From contig NZ_VKGK01000020.1 in assembly GCF_007197645.1 (NCBI RefSeq), positions 49,854-113,853 of the forward strand: a DNA stretch of 64,000 nucleotides, in the 5' to 3' direction. This stretch comes from Shewanella hanedai (GTDB lineage: Bacteria > Pseudomonadota > Gammaproteobacteria > Enterobacterales > Shewanellaceae). Positions 44,053 through 53,205 of this stretch are shown here, in pieces. A program made the position numbers and the translations under genes. A model generated the notes under the pieces. It was not told where the DNA came from. It did no database searches and saw nothing but the letters and a program-made list of their open reading frames with translations. Numbering within the stretch: position 1 is the first letter of the stretch; every line of letters starts with the position of its first letter.

Positions 44053-44363
44053 TGTGAGCAATCTTCAAATGAAGATTGATTTATTTTACCGTCATCCTGA
44101 ACCTGTTTCAGGATCCAGCCTCACTCTTAATTTTCTCAAGATCCTCAGTGTTCTTTGTGGCTAATATGAACGATTGAAACCCGCATTTACACTGGATGAT
44201 TTGAAGCAACAATATCACTTCGATTTGGCTATTGGTGCTGCTCTTTGTTTTTGCAAGAAACTAGCTATTTACAGCAGTAACTTAGCAGTGTTACGTTAAC
44301 AAAAAAACAACCAAGTAGAACGGAACGTTATCGTGCTGCTATTGAATAAGCTGTTAGGTGCTT
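44053..44363. other. Region between the YgjV gene and the first cassette-like gene
   Basis: A hairpin AATCTTCA/TGAAGATT followed by a T-rich run at 44060-44090 may end the YgjV transcript. ATCCTGAAC..GTTTCAGGAT at about 44094-44113 is a short palindrome of a kind frequent in marine gammaproteobacteria. The right end, GTTAGGT at 44353-44359, is a perfect attC core (GTTRRRY), so an older cassette or the attC of one may lie here. No gene seen. Confidence 0.5.
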
Positions 44364-45089
44364 ATGGAACTGCTCACTTTATCAATCATAGTCACACTTT
44401 TTGTTTGTATATTTACATTTGAAGTCATTGCTCCTGCTTCAAAGAATAGCTGTGATCGTCGCTGGATGATTCTTTCATCAAGTATTAGCTTATTTCAATC
44501 CGTCACAACTATTGCAGCAGGACTCATTTTTGTTGGGACCTTTAGAGGTATTTCCTTTTTTGAATTCCATAACTTACATTTTATAGAGCAAGGCGTAATT
44601 GGATTTATTTTTACAAGTTTTGTAGCTTATTGGTGGCACAGAGCTATGCATAAATATGACTTTTTATGGCGAACTTTTCATCAATTACATCACAGCCCAA
44701 GAAGAATTGAAGCATTAACCTCATTTTTCATGCATCCATTTGACGGTATCGCAGCTACGCTACTTAACGCAATTTGCTGTTATTTAATTTTAGGACTTGA
44801 TGCTATAGGCACTGGTATAAGTCTTATTTTTGCAGCTTTATACAATATGTTTATCCATGCAGATCTAAAGACTCCTTACTGGTTAGGGTATGTTTTACAA
44901 AGGCCGGAAATGCATAGGGTTCACCACAAGTATTTACACCATGCGCAAAACTATGGATTAGCTTTTTGGGATCTATTGTTTGGCACTTTTAGTAACCCTA
45001 AAGAATATATTCAAAAAGTTGGCTTCGATGAAAATAGAGAAGTACGCATTTATGATATGTTAAAAACGAAAGATGTATACAAGGGGTAA
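44364..45089 (+). CDS. Fatty acid hydroxylase/sterol desaturase family protein
   Basis: 241 residues, four or so membrane helices. The di-iron His boxes are clear: HRAMH, HQLHH, and HRVHHKYLHH. Family members hydroxylate or desaturate fatty acids, sterols or carotenoids in membranes. ATG 44364 lies 4 bases after an attC-like core, and an attC site starts at the stop codon; this is the size and layout of an integron cassette gene. It is AT-rich compared with the core genes around it. Confidence 0.88.
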   Translation: MELLTLSIIVTLFVCIFTFEVIAPASKNSCDRRWMILSSSISLFQSVTTIAAGLIFVGTFRGISFFEFHNLHFIEQGVIGFIFTSFVAYWWHRAMHKYDFLWRTFHQLHHSPRRIEALTSFFMHPFDGIAATLLNAICCYLILGLDAIGTGISLIFAALYNMFIHADLKTPYWLGYVLQRPEMHRVHHKYLHHAQNYGLAFWDLLFGTFSNPKEYIQKVGFDENREVRIYDMLKTKDVYKG

Positions 45090-45192
45090 CAGCACCTAAT
45101 AAGGTGTTCAAACGGGCAAAAAACAGTTTGCTGTTTCACTTCGTTCACAAATTTAGCCAACAATTATTTGCTTCTTTAATGAGGCGTTAAGG
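45085..45192 (+). other. attC (VCR-like) integron recombination site
   Basis: About 108 bases from GGTAACAGCACCTAATAAGG to GAGGCGTTAAGG. The ends are complementary (TAAC..CCTAAT against ATGAGGCGTTA) and the middle has the VCR-like arms (CAGTTTGCTG, TTCGTTCAC, TAGCCAAC). The core GTTAAGG is at 45186-45192, just ahead of the next gene. No integrase is present in the window. Confidence 0.75.
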
Positions 45193-45201
45193 AGCGCTTC
45201 C

Positions 45202-45690
45202 ATGAAATTAGCATTTGCACTTTTTATCAGTTTTCTTAGTGTTCAATTAAGTGCTTCGGAGTTATCTTTTCAGGGGATAACTCTTCTTCAACCAGATATA
45301 GTGTTCGAAGAGAAGCAAATTAATGTTGAAGAGGTTATGAATTATATAAAGGAAATCCAAGGCTTATTAATTAAAAGAGTAAGTGGGATGAAATTACCAA
45401 AAAAATCTGGTTACTTTGTTATTGCAATTAAAAATGGAAATAAAGCAAAGCTCTGGCTTGATTTTAAATCTGAAATACCTATAAAAAAATCTCAAGCCTT
45501 GCAAGATGTTATTTCGAATGTAAAAGCTTTTAACGTCTCAAATGGGGCTATTATTTTTGCGTTAAATGCATCTGTTGATGGTTCAAATGACTCATTAACA
45601 TCCCCATTTCCTGAAGAATGGCGCATTTTTATTAAGTCTCAAAGTGAACCAATGCAAATAGAGCAACTTGTAAACACCATTTGGCCCTAA
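45202..45690 (+). CDS. Exported hypothetical protein in an integron cassette
   Basis: 162 residues with signal peptide (LAFALFISFLSVQLSASE). The mature part is Lys/Ile-rich and contains SGYFVIAIKNGNKAKLWLDF, which suggests a small alpha/beta domain. No family recognised. GTTAAGG of an attC is 10 bases before ATG 45202, and another attC-like site follows the stop. AT-rich. As with most cassette genes the role is unknown. Confidence 0.65.
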   Translation: MKLAFALFISFLSVQLSASELSFQGITLLQPDIVFEEKQINVEEVMNYIKEIQGLLIKRVSGMKLPKKSGYFVIAIKNGNKAKLWLDFKSEIPIKKSQALQDVISNVKAFNVSNGAIIFALNASVDGSNDSLTSPFPEEWRIFIKSQSEPMQIEQLVNTIWP

Positions 45691-45784
45691 TAAACAATTA
45701 AATAAAGACAGGGTAAAGCTGACTTTGCTCCTTCGTCGCTGATTAAAACCAACTGTTTTATTGCCTGTTAATATTTAATTATTT
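45687..45784 (+). other. Probable second attC-like site
   Basis: CCTAATAAACAATTAAATAAAG at the left and TTGCCTGTTAATATTTAATT at the right are partly complementary. The middle (AGCTGACTTTGCTC, CTTCGTCGCTG, ACCAACTGTTTT) follows the plan of the site at 45085. The core reads GTTAATA, so it is degenerate. Confidence 0.5.
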
Positions 45785-45823
45785 TTAAAATTAACTGTTT
45801 GTGTTGTATCGAAGGAATGGCGA

Positions 45824-46318
45824 ATGGATTTATCGGAGATTATAGACAAAGCTCCATTTTTTATGTTGTTAGTTTTTGTTTGCCTTGTTTTAGGCTTCAT
45901 TTATTACTTACTCGTGTCCATCCCTAAAGCGGTCAAAGCAAAATATTACCCATCCGTTTTAGGTAAGATCACGAGTAGTGAGGTTGGTACTCCCACAGCA
46001 GGATCTGGTCGTGAAAGTGGAGACAGAATTCAAACTTTCGCTTTAGACATAACCTATAAATATGTTGTAAATGGAAAAACTTATTCATCTAAAAAACGAC
46101 GATGGCATGAAGTTCAATCCTCTTTTCATCGTTATCATGACTCTATCGCTAGGAGGTACCCTCTGGGGAAATCTGTAACCGTTTTTTATAACCCTAAGAA
46201 TCCCAAAGTAGCGGTGTTAGAGCCAGGTCTGGGGCTAGGAGCTTTGACGGGCTTATTGATTTTTATATCATCTATCGCTTTTTTAACTTTTTTCATATGC
46301 TTCACCGTTTATACATAA
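45824..46318 (+). CDS. DUF3592 membrane protein
   Basis: 164 residues. Helix at about 12-35, a beta domain (GKITSSEVGTP, DITYKYVVNGKTYSS, YPLGKSVTVFYNPKNPKVA), then a C-terminal helix (GALTGLLIFISSIAFLTFF). This is the DUF3592 layout; the function is unknown. AAGGAATGG precedes ATG 45824. Likely another cassette-borne gene, although no attC was found after its stop. Confidence 0.75.
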   Translation: MDLSEIIDKAPFFMLLVFVCLVLGFIYYLLVSIPKAVKAKYYPSVLGKITSSEVGTPTAGSGRESGDRIQTFALDITYKYVVNGKTYSSKKRRWHEVQSSFHRYHDSIARRYPLGKSVTVFYNPKNPKVAVLEPGLGLGALTGLLIFISSIAFLTFFICFTVYT

Positions 46319-46453
46319 TCATTTGTTAAATGATGGCTTTATTGGCTATTCAATTTTCAGAGGTCAGTAGTGCTTATGAGATACTTGGAAATCCTTCAAT
46401 GTCTGGCAAAATGAATTATTTGTTTATCGGTAAGAAGATTGACGGTTTAAATT

Positions 46454-46493
46454 ACTATGGCGTCAATTGCTAGATCTAAGCGTTTGGCGCTTT
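46454..46493. repeat. Short imperfect palindrome, copy A
   Basis: ACTATGGCGTCAATTGCTA...TTTGGCGCTT recurs at 63888-63925. GGCGTCAA can pair with TTTGGCGC by a G-U wobble, so it resembles a REP or cassette-associated motif. Confidence 0.5.
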
Positions 46494-46573
46494 CTCAAGA
46501 TTGTTTAACCGCGTAAATAGCAAAGTCACGCATTGTAAATATTATCCAACTCTTACTTTGGGCTATATATGCC

Positions 46574-47095
46574 ATGAAGAAAACCGCTAACGTATTCAAA
46601 TACAGTATTCTGAGTCTTATATTCTTGCTGATAGCAGGATTATTTTTGCCTGAAAAAGTCACTATTCCAGTTCAGGGGGCAACGTCTGCTGATTGGAATC
46701 ACAACACTTTTTGGTATGCACCTTGGGGAACGTCGGGTGTACATAAAGGCATCGATATTTTTGGCGTGAAGGGGACGCCTGTACTCGCGGCAACCTATGG
46801 TGTTGTGATTTATGTCGGTAAGCTCGGAAAAGGTGGCAATGTCGTGGCGGTATTAGGGCCGAAATGGCGTATTCATTACTTCGCCCACCTCAACGACACT
46901 TCAGTGAGTGTTGGTAAATTCGTAGGAGTTAGCAGTAGATTAGGTACACTGGGAGATACGGGTAATGCTGCTGGAAAACAGCCACATGTGCACTACTCAA
47001 TTTTGTCTCTTATTCCTATACCTTGGCTTGCGACAACTGAATCCCAAGGGTGGAAAAAGATGTTCTTTTTAAGTCCACACAAAAAGCTCATCTAA
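46574..47095 (+). CDS. M23-family peptidase (LytM type)
   Basis: 173 residues. An N-terminal membrane anchor (YSILSLIFLLIAGLFLP) precedes one LytM domain: HKGIDIFGVKGTPVLAA (HxxxD metal ligands), then HVHYSI (HxH). These complete a Zn site, so it is likely an active peptidoglycan endopeptidase or cell-wall-bound one. It is half the size of the cell-division LytM proteins and has no coiled coil. The substrate cannot be told. Confidence 0.85.
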   Translation: MKKTANVFKYSILSLIFLLIAGLFLPEKVTIPVQGATSADWNHNTFWYAPWGTSGVHKGIDIFGVKGTPVLAATYGVVIYVGKLGKGGNVVAVLGPKWRIHYFAHLNDTSVSVGKFVGVSSRLGTLGDTGNAAGKQPHVHYSILSLIPIPWLATTESQGWKKMFFLSPHKKLI

Positions 47096-47213
47096 ATCAG
47101 ATATTGCAGGACATTCATTGTTATTAATCTCGCAGGCTATGTCTCTTGTTTTAATATTTAACTGGCTAGATTATTTCGCCTTAATAGGGCTTATCAATTT
47201 AAGGGATAATTAG

Positions 47214-47540
47214 GTGTCATCAGAGAAAAGTGCCCGATTCATTATTGGTTTAAGTTGGTTGTATCATGGAATATTCCCTAAGTTGATGCATGTTGCTCCT
47301 CTCGAAAAGACAATGACTGGTAGCCTAAGTTTTTCTGAAGAAATTTCCTATTTAATTACTAAATTTGTTGGTGTTAGTGAAGTCATTTTTGGCTTAGTGT
47401 TTATCGTACTTTATAAGAATCCTATTGTTGTTTGGTTAAACATTATAGGGCTAACAGGTTTACTGTGTTTTGTGGCTATCCTACAACCTCAACTTCTCGT
47501 TGGAGCCTTTAATCCTGTAACAACGAACATCCCCTCATAG
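47214..47540 (+). CDS. DoxX-like membrane protein
   Basis: 108 residues, GTG 47214 with AGGGATAATTAG upstream. Three or four helices. FIIGLSWLYHGIFPKLMH, then VGVSEVIFGLVFIVLY are those of the DoxX-like family. The function is unknown. Adjacent to the M23 peptidase and sodC in the same direction, but with more than 100 bases between, so probably independent. Confidence 0.7.
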   Translation: MSSEKSARFIIGLSWLYHGIFPKLMHVAPLEKTMTGSLSFSEEISYLITKFVGVSEVIFGLVFIVLYKNPIVVWLNIIGLTGLLCFVAILQPQLLVGAFNPVTTNIPS

Positions 47541-47727
47541 GCTTAAGCTTCATTCTGTTAAGGAGCATTTAACCTAGGAATAAGACTTAAACTTTTAAAG
47601 CCAAGTGTTATCTTTCAACGCTAGCCTTCTAATAGGTTAAAGCGATTAGGTGGTTAGGTTTTATTCGTTATTTGTAAGGTGTTTACCGTGGTATAAAATA
47701 ATGGAATTAAAAATTAAGGATAATTCC

Positions 47728-48240
47728 ATGATAAATAAACTTATATTTACCACTTTGTTTTTGGCATCAACAGCAGTGAGTGCATCTTCTATTTCAGTTG
47801 ATATGAAGGATGTAAATTCAGGTAAAACGCTTGGTTCTATATTGATAGAACAAAATGAATATGGGGTTGTTTTTACTCCTAACTTATCTGGATTACCGCA
47901 AGGCTTACATGGTTTTCATATCCACGAAAATAACTCCTGTGATACTGCGAAGAAGAATGGAAAAACCGTGCTAGGCGGTGCTGCGGGTGGACACTACGAT
48001 CCAATGAAAACAGGGCAACATGGTTTTCCGTGGTCCAATAACAATCATTTAGGTGACTTGCCACCGCTTTACATCAATATGGAAGGAGTGGCCGTTCAGC
48101 CCGTATTGTCTCCTCGCATTAACCTTTCAGATCTCTCCGGCCGTGCGCTTATGATCCATGCCGGTAGCGACAACCATTCAGATCATCCGCACGCACTAGG
48201 AGGCGGAGGTGCCCGCTTAGTCTGTGGCGTCATCCAATAA
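47728..48240 (+). CDS. sodC: Periplasmic Cu/Zn superoxide dismutase
   Basis: 170 residues from ATG 47728 with AAGGA 7 bases upstream (the open frame to 47650 adds an unlikely N-terminus). Signal peptide LIFTTLFLASTAVSA. Copper ligands are in GFHIHENNSC and HSDHPHALGGGG; Zn ligands are in GGHYDP and LGDLP. The Cys pair (C in NNSC and in RLVCGVI) makes the conserved disulfide. It destroys superoxide in the periplasm. Confidence 0.92.
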   Translation: MINKLIFTTLFLASTAVSASSISVDMKDVNSGKTLGSILIEQNEYGVVFTPNLSGLPQGLHGFHIHENNSCDTAKKNGKTVLGGAAGGHYDPMKTGQHGFPWSNNNHLGDLPPLYINMEGVAVQPVLSPRINLSDLSGRALMIHAGSDNHSDHPHALGGGGARLVCGVIQ

Positions 48241-48938
48241 CACAACAACCACATCAAGATGATGTTGAGCTAATGCTAGGTCATTCTCTGAATGAGAGGC
48301 CTAGCCGCTCTGGGTTTACAGGTACTTATTACATTTACTTTTTTAGCCCCCATGAGCCTGACCAAAACTAAAATCGAAGAGATAAGCACTCAAGTGTGAA
48401 TAGTACTGTGAGCCTCCACAGAAGGATTTACGGCGTCTCACAGGAGTGTTTACTGGAAGTTATAAATGGCATTGAAGCCATGGTATCGAGCAAACCAGCC
48501 CAATGAACCCAATCCAAAAAATATACTTGAAACTTGAAATCTGGCAAGTTAATCAACCTTGTGACCCGACAACTCCACCTAAATAGTAGAACTCACTCCA
48601 TCGACACCTTAGGTTGGTTTAGTCTTTGTTTAATAATGAGTTTTACGCTATACCTCCATAAAGAACTCGTCTGTTCTGTTCACCACTCTCAGCTCCATTA
48701 AGAAGCTATGTTACGGAGGTGACAGCTCTTATCCTTACATGCTGATTCTTTGTAATACGGTGTAATGTTTTTTTGACCATAGGCCTACTAATATTTTGAA
48801 ACCACTATCAGTGGCACTCAGTAAGTGTTTGATCTTTTATCTCATTCAAGTATCGAAGACTGCTGTGAATGGCACTGCAATATCAATTATAAGCCGTGCT
48901 TCTTTAGTGCCTATTTACATCAAGAGAAATGGAGTTTC
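48241..48938. other. Intergenic region, nothing identified
   Basis: About 700 bases between sodC and the ferritin-like gene. GCTAGG..GCCTAGC at about 48274-48305 makes an imperfect hairpin that might end the sodC message. The frame of the ferritin-like gene runs back into it to 48825, but without a start of good quality. No other gene seen. Confidence 0.5.
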
Positions 48939-49913
48939 ATGAAAAAAGAACACTTAGACTGGGCTACGACACATTTTAATAGCCATTTACAAGGTGCTGT
49001 TGAGTTAGAACTTTGGACCATTCCCTATTACATGTCAGCCATGTATTCGATTAAAGACCGTAGTTCGGATGCATATCAATTAATTCGAACTGTCATTAAT
49101 CAAGAGATGCTTCATTTACAATCTGCTGCCAATATTGCTAATGCCTTTGGGTTATCGCCGACGATAGCTCCACCAACTTACGAAAAGAACAAAATTCCAC
49201 ACCTCAACTTGAGCTTTAACCCTTCATCGGCAACTGAACCATACATGAACCATAGTTTTGATATTGGGCCTCTTGATGAAGAGCGCGTTAATGGCATGTG
49301 TCTCGTTGAACTGCCAGATCAAGGCACGACAAAATCAGAGTTAATACTAGAAACGCTCATCGATCAATACAGCAGTATCGGTGCATTTTACGATGCGTTG
49401 CGTTTTGGAGCATCAGCCTTAAAGAATGACATAAAAGGCGGCGTAAAGCAGGTAGACGCTTTTGCTGCCTTTTATCGCAACATGCCTAATATGGTGATCT
49501 CTGAATCTGGAGGAACGGGTCTTGATCAAGTGAATCTGTTAATTGACCTTATTACCGATCAGGGGGAGGGCCAATGCAAAAATGGCATAGAGGTACCTGC
49601 AGTATTTCAAAATACAGCAGACGACATAGAACCAGAAATTGATCACTTTGAAAAGTTTAGGCAAATCAAAGACAGCGGCAAACTCCCAGAAACTTATGCT
49701 GTTAAAGACCCTTGTGATTACACCGCGGAAGATAAAAAGTTAGAACAGATCCTTATTCAGCAATTTGGTCAGTTAACTGAACTTCTTCAAGCCCTGTTTA
49801 ATGGTGATAACCCTCAGAACTTCTTCCCTGTGATGGCTGGCGTAGGCGCTGCAATCACTAACTGCTGGAAGCATGGCGTCACACCCAAGTACAGCGAAAC
49901 TAATCAACTTTAA
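48939..49913 (+). CDS. Ferritin-like protein of the VioB/RebD (iminophenyl-pyruvate dimer synthase) type
   Basis: 324 residues from ATG 48939 with GGAG at 48931. The first 120 residues are a ferritin-like four-helix domain: LQGAVELELWTIPYYMSAMY with carboxylate ligands, NQEMLHLQSAANIANA with ExxH. The rest (AFYDALRFGASAL, PQNFFPVMAGVGAAI) matches the ferritin-like domain found in RebD and VioB, which couple two imino acids. It is 11 bases upstream of a LodA-like gene. It could make an oxidative dimer from the LodA-like product; other ferritin-like roles are possible. Confidence 0.7.
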   Translation: MKKEHLDWATTHFNSHLQGAVELELWTIPYYMSAMYSIKDRSSDAYQLIRTVINQEMLHLQSAANIANAFGLSPTIAPPTYEKNKIPHLNLSFNPSSATEPYMNHSFDIGPLDEERVNGMCLVELPDQGTTKSELILETLIDQYSSIGAFYDALRFGASALKNDIKGGVKQVDAFAAFYRNMPNMVISESGGTGLDQVNLLIDLITDQGEGQCKNGIEVPAVFQNTADDIEPEIDHFEKFRQIKDSGKLPETYAVKDPCDYTAEDKKLEQILIQQFGQLTELLQALFNGDNPQNFFPVMAGVGAAITNCWKHGVTPKYSETNQL

Positions 49914-49924
49914 GGGAAGCAGCA

Positions 49925-52027
49925 ATGAATAATATCGTATTTAGGGTACACCCAACCGTCAATTTTGCTCGCTTTGGTACTAGTGATGAATATATTCTTT
50001 CGCCCGAAACGAGCGCTGGATTACCTCAAAAAGGTAGCAAGGTAACCGGTGGTCTACCAATTAAGAAAGGGACTGACAATACCCCGATCTCAAGTAAAGA
50101 CTTGCGTGATGAAGATGGTAACTTAAAGAAGCAAGCTGCCCGTTTTCGCATTTATGCCTATGAAAAACAGAGTGAGGCAACTTACCCCGATAACAATGGC
50201 CTTAAAGACAGTAAGGGGGTTGATATTGAGGTGACTATTGGTACCAAATTACCTGATGGTCGCACTGTGACAGATCTCCTGTGGTCCAGTCACCTAGCCA
50301 ACAAAAAAGCGGCGGTTTATAACGTCGTCAACAATAAAGGCATTAAGGCTTATGCCGATGGTCAAGTTCCACAAATGCGCAACCCTGAGGTGCATGGCAA
50401 GATAGATGATCCTTCACGGCTTAATGTTTTGATGATTGATGCAGGACCAAGAGCGATTAGCGCTTCAAGTAATGAAACGGCCAGTTTTAATCGTTGTTCC
50501 ACTGCATCATGTGTCAGAGATCAGGCTCAGATAGAGTCCCTACCAGACTATCCCATTCGCTTTCCAGAAGATTATAACGATGAGCTTTATGAGCCTAATG
50601 GTCCACTAAATACCTTGGGTGATATGTTAACCGATGATCAAGGCCGTTTACTGGTTTTATCAAGCTCAGGTAATTCGGTGGGCCAATACGATGAGTATGG
50701 TGTGCCGATACAGATGACAGGCGATCTCAATAATGTCGGGTGGTTTGACTCTGCAGCGGATGGTCCTGTTAATGTCACCCTTGTTTTTGATGACGGGAGC
50801 ACTGAAGCCGCTTTCGGTGCTTGGGTGGTCTGTGGTGATCCCGCTTATGCGCCGCAAATACGTAATGTTGTGTCGGTATGGGATGATGTTTATGACATGT
50901 TTGTGCGAGATTTAAGCTTGCAAGATAATCTCTATAGCAAAAAGAATAATGCCTTAGAAGGCACTTATAAAGAGAGTTACAAGCCTAATTTTGCCGAAGA
51001 TATTAAACCTATCTTTATCGCCTGCGACCTGCAGCGTTGGACTGCGAACTTACCACCTATGGCATTACACGCTCATAGTGCCGTCGTGAATATTACTGAA
51101 CAAAACGACCCTAATGAAACCATTATGGCCGCGCTCAACTTTATTCGAAACCCGAATAAGGATGAAACAAATATTGGTGCGCCACTAATGCCATTATCAC
51201 TTGGTGCTGCTGGCACATCGTTTCTAACGGTCACTAAAACTCAATACTTTATGTTAGAGCAATGGAGCAAAGGTCATTTCACCAAAGGGGATGACAGTAA
51301 ACTCTCTGCCGGTGAGCTAATTGATATGGCATCAATGGCAAACTGTCTTGGAGGTCGGTACGTTCCGGGGATTGAGGTGAGTTATACCATCATGGATAGG
51401 GATATATATATTCAGGATTGGAAAGAGTCTGGTTCAGGGCCATTTCGAATCAAACATGATCTAGCAACACTAGCTTATCGCGGCTTAAATTCAGATACTC
51501 CCTACCTTTCTAGTGGCTGGATCCCTTTGCACGATATGACCGATGGGTTGCAACCGGGAGATATCTCTAAGTTTATGGCGACCCCTTGGCAAACGGATTA
51601 CAACTCTTGCTCTATTCACGCCACTGCAATTAATACTGACGGTACGAATAAGAGTAACGGTGCTGAATCTACCTTGTACTGGTCGTGGCCTGCACAGCGT
51701 CCAGATGCTGTCTATGTGGCAGAGGAAGTGTTTAATAATGTATTGCCAAAACAGCAATGGTCTATTCGAGGACCAGGAACCTATGCAATAAATCCTGCTG
51801 CTGCTGCAACTTTTCAAGACCCGTTACAGTCAGTTAGCGATTGGCATAAGATTGGCTTCATTATTCAAGGCACTAACGTGGATATTGATTCACAAGATTT
51901 CTCTCCTGAGCTCTACCTTGAAGTGCAGAGTCAACTGAGTAGACCTGGTGATGCAACTGATCCAGTGCCTGCATGGCCATTTAATGCTAATTCACCCAAA
52001 GCGAAGCGAAAGTGTTCGCATAAATAG
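49925..52027 (+). CDS. LodA-like cysteine tryptophylquinone amino acid oxidase
   Basis: 700 residues, no signal peptide. RVHPTVNFARFGTSDEY at the start and the strings ANCLGGRYVPGIEVSY (Cys474) and ATPWQTDYNSCS (Trp555) match LodA/GoxA, in which the Cys and Trp are cross-linked to the quinone cofactor. Known members oxidise the epsilon-amine of lysine (LodA) or glycine (GoxA), releasing H2O2. The adjacent LodB-like flavoprotein is needed for the cofactor to mature. Family members are often secreted without a Sec signal. The substrate here is unknown; it seems to belong to a different group than LodA by Cys-Trp spacing (81 against about 65). Confidence 0.85.
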   Translation: MNNIVFRVHPTVNFARFGTSDEYILSPETSAGLPQKGSKVTGGLPIKKGTDNTPISSKDLRDEDGNLKKQAARFRIYAYEKQSEATYPDNNGLKDSKGVDIEVTIGTKLPDGRTVTDLLWSSHLANKKAAVYNVVNNKGIKAYADGQVPQMRNPEVHGKIDDPSRLNVLMIDAGPRAISASSNETASFNRCSTASCVRDQAQIESLPDYPIRFPEDYNDELYEPNGPLNTLGDMLTDDQGRLLVLSSSGNSVGQYDEYGVPIQMTGDLNNVGWFDSAADGPVNVTLVFDDGSTEAAFGAWVVCGDPAYAPQIRNVVSVWDDVYDMFVRDLSLQDNLYSKKNNALEGTYKESYKPNFAEDIKPIFIACDLQRWTANLPPMALHAHSAVVNITEQNDPNETIMAALNFIRNPNKDETNIGAPLMPLSLGAAGTSFLTVTKTQYFMLEQWSKGHFTKGDDSKLSAGELIDMASMANCLGGRYVPGIEVSYTIMDRDIYIQDWKESGSGPFRIKHDLATLAYRGLNSDTPYLSSGWIPLHDMTDGLQPGDISKFMATPWQTDYNSCSIHATAINTDGTNKSNGAESTLYWSWPAQRPDAVYVAEEVFNNVLPKQQWSIRGPGTYAINPAAAATFQDPLQSVSDWHKIGFIIQGTNVDIDSQDFSPELYLEVQSQLSRPGDATDPVPAWPFNANSPKAKRKCSHK

Positions 52028-52040
52028 AGTCGGTAGCCTC

Positions 52041-53189
52041 ATGATAAATACAAAATATGATGTTGTTATCTTGGGAGGTGGCCCCGCTGGTTTAGCGGCG
52101 GCCATCGCTATTCGAACCAAGACAGATGCATCGGTTCTACTGGTAGATAGACAGCATCAAGGTGAGGTTAGAGTCGGTGAAAACTGTCCTCCTGAGACTG
52201 TACTGCTATTAAAACAGTTAGGAGTTGCTAAGGAGTTTTATCGTGGTGGCCATCAGACTTGTCCGGGGTATGCCTCCGTATGGGGGCGTGACACACCGGG
52301 TTATAATGATTTTATCGTCAATCCTCAGGGGCCTGCTTGGCGTCTCAATCGTCAAGCTTTTGATAAAATGTTAGCGGATAGGGCAGAGTCTTGTGGTGCC
52401 CAAATATCTTGGTCTACGCGCTTTATCGATGCACAAAAGCATAGTAATGAAGCAGAGGGCTTCACATTACGTTTAGTTAGAAAGTCAGAAGATAGAGAGT
52501 GTGAAGTTCAGGCGAGGTTTGTTATTGATGCCACTGGCTCAACAGCCTGTTTTGCTGGCAAGCTGGATATTAATAAATCTGTCGATGATGAGCTTTTTGC
52601 CACTGTGCGTTTTTCTACTCTAGCTCAGGGTAGAGGTTCGAAGCAGATCCAGTTAGAGGCGGTTGAGCATGGTTGGTGCTATCACTCACTTTTACCTGCC
52701 GAAAAAGTGGTGAGCATGATTGTCACTGAGAAAAAGCATCTTGTCAGCCTTCGTGAAAATGAGTTTCAGGGATTTGATGATGCATTGCAGAATACAAATC
52801 TTATAGGTTCAAGTATTGCTAAGTTGGATCTAAAAGAGTCTAGCTACCACACCTATTGTATTCGTCCTGGTATGTTAGCGGCTGCGGAAGGCAGTAATTG
52901 GATGGCGATTGGAGATGCCGTTGCCAGTTTTGACCCAATAGCAGCTCAGGGGATATATAAGGGATTAAGTCACGGACTGCAGGCTGGTAAAAAAGTCATG
53001 ACTTGGTTTGAAAATAGAGAACAAAATAATTCAAACTTTTCGCAGCAGGTAAAAAATCAATACGGTGACTATTTACGCAATCGCAATCATGTTTATAGTC
53101 TTGAACGCAGGTGGAGTAACGCCCATTTCTGGCTTAATCGCTCAAGTAATAATATTGATTATTCCCAATTGATTAAGAACGAGTCCTGA
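52041..53189 (+). CDS. LodB-like FAD-dependent maturation enzyme
   Basis: 382 residues from ATG 52041. FAD-binding GGGPAGLAAAIAIR at the N-terminus, VGENCPPETVLLL and later GDAVASFDPIAAQGIYKGL follow the halogenase-like monooxygenase fold. LodB proteins act on the tryptophan of the LodA precursor in cofactor synthesis. 13 bases separate it from the LodA-like gene, so they form an operon. The open frame upstream to 51948 is in another frame of the oxidase gene and is not used. Confidence 0.87.
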   Translation: MINTKYDVVILGGGPAGLAAAIAIRTKTDASVLLVDRQHQGEVRVGENCPPETVLLLKQLGVAKEFYRGGHQTCPGYASVWGRDTPGYNDFIVNPQGPAWRLNRQAFDKMLADRAESCGAQISWSTRFIDAQKHSNEAEGFTLRLVRKSEDRECEVQARFVIDATGSTACFAGKLDINKSVDDELFATVRFSTLAQGRGSKQIQLEAVEHGWCYHSLLPAEKVVSMIVTEKKHLVSLRENEFQGFDDALQNTNLIGSSIAKLDLKESSYHTYCIRPGMLAAAEGSNWMAIGDAVASFDPIAAQGIYKGLSHGLQAGKKVMTWFENREQNNSNFSQQVKNQYGDYLRNRNHVYSLERRWSNAHFWLNRSSNNIDYSQLIKNES

Positions 53190-53205
53190 TAATCTAAATA
53201 GAGTT

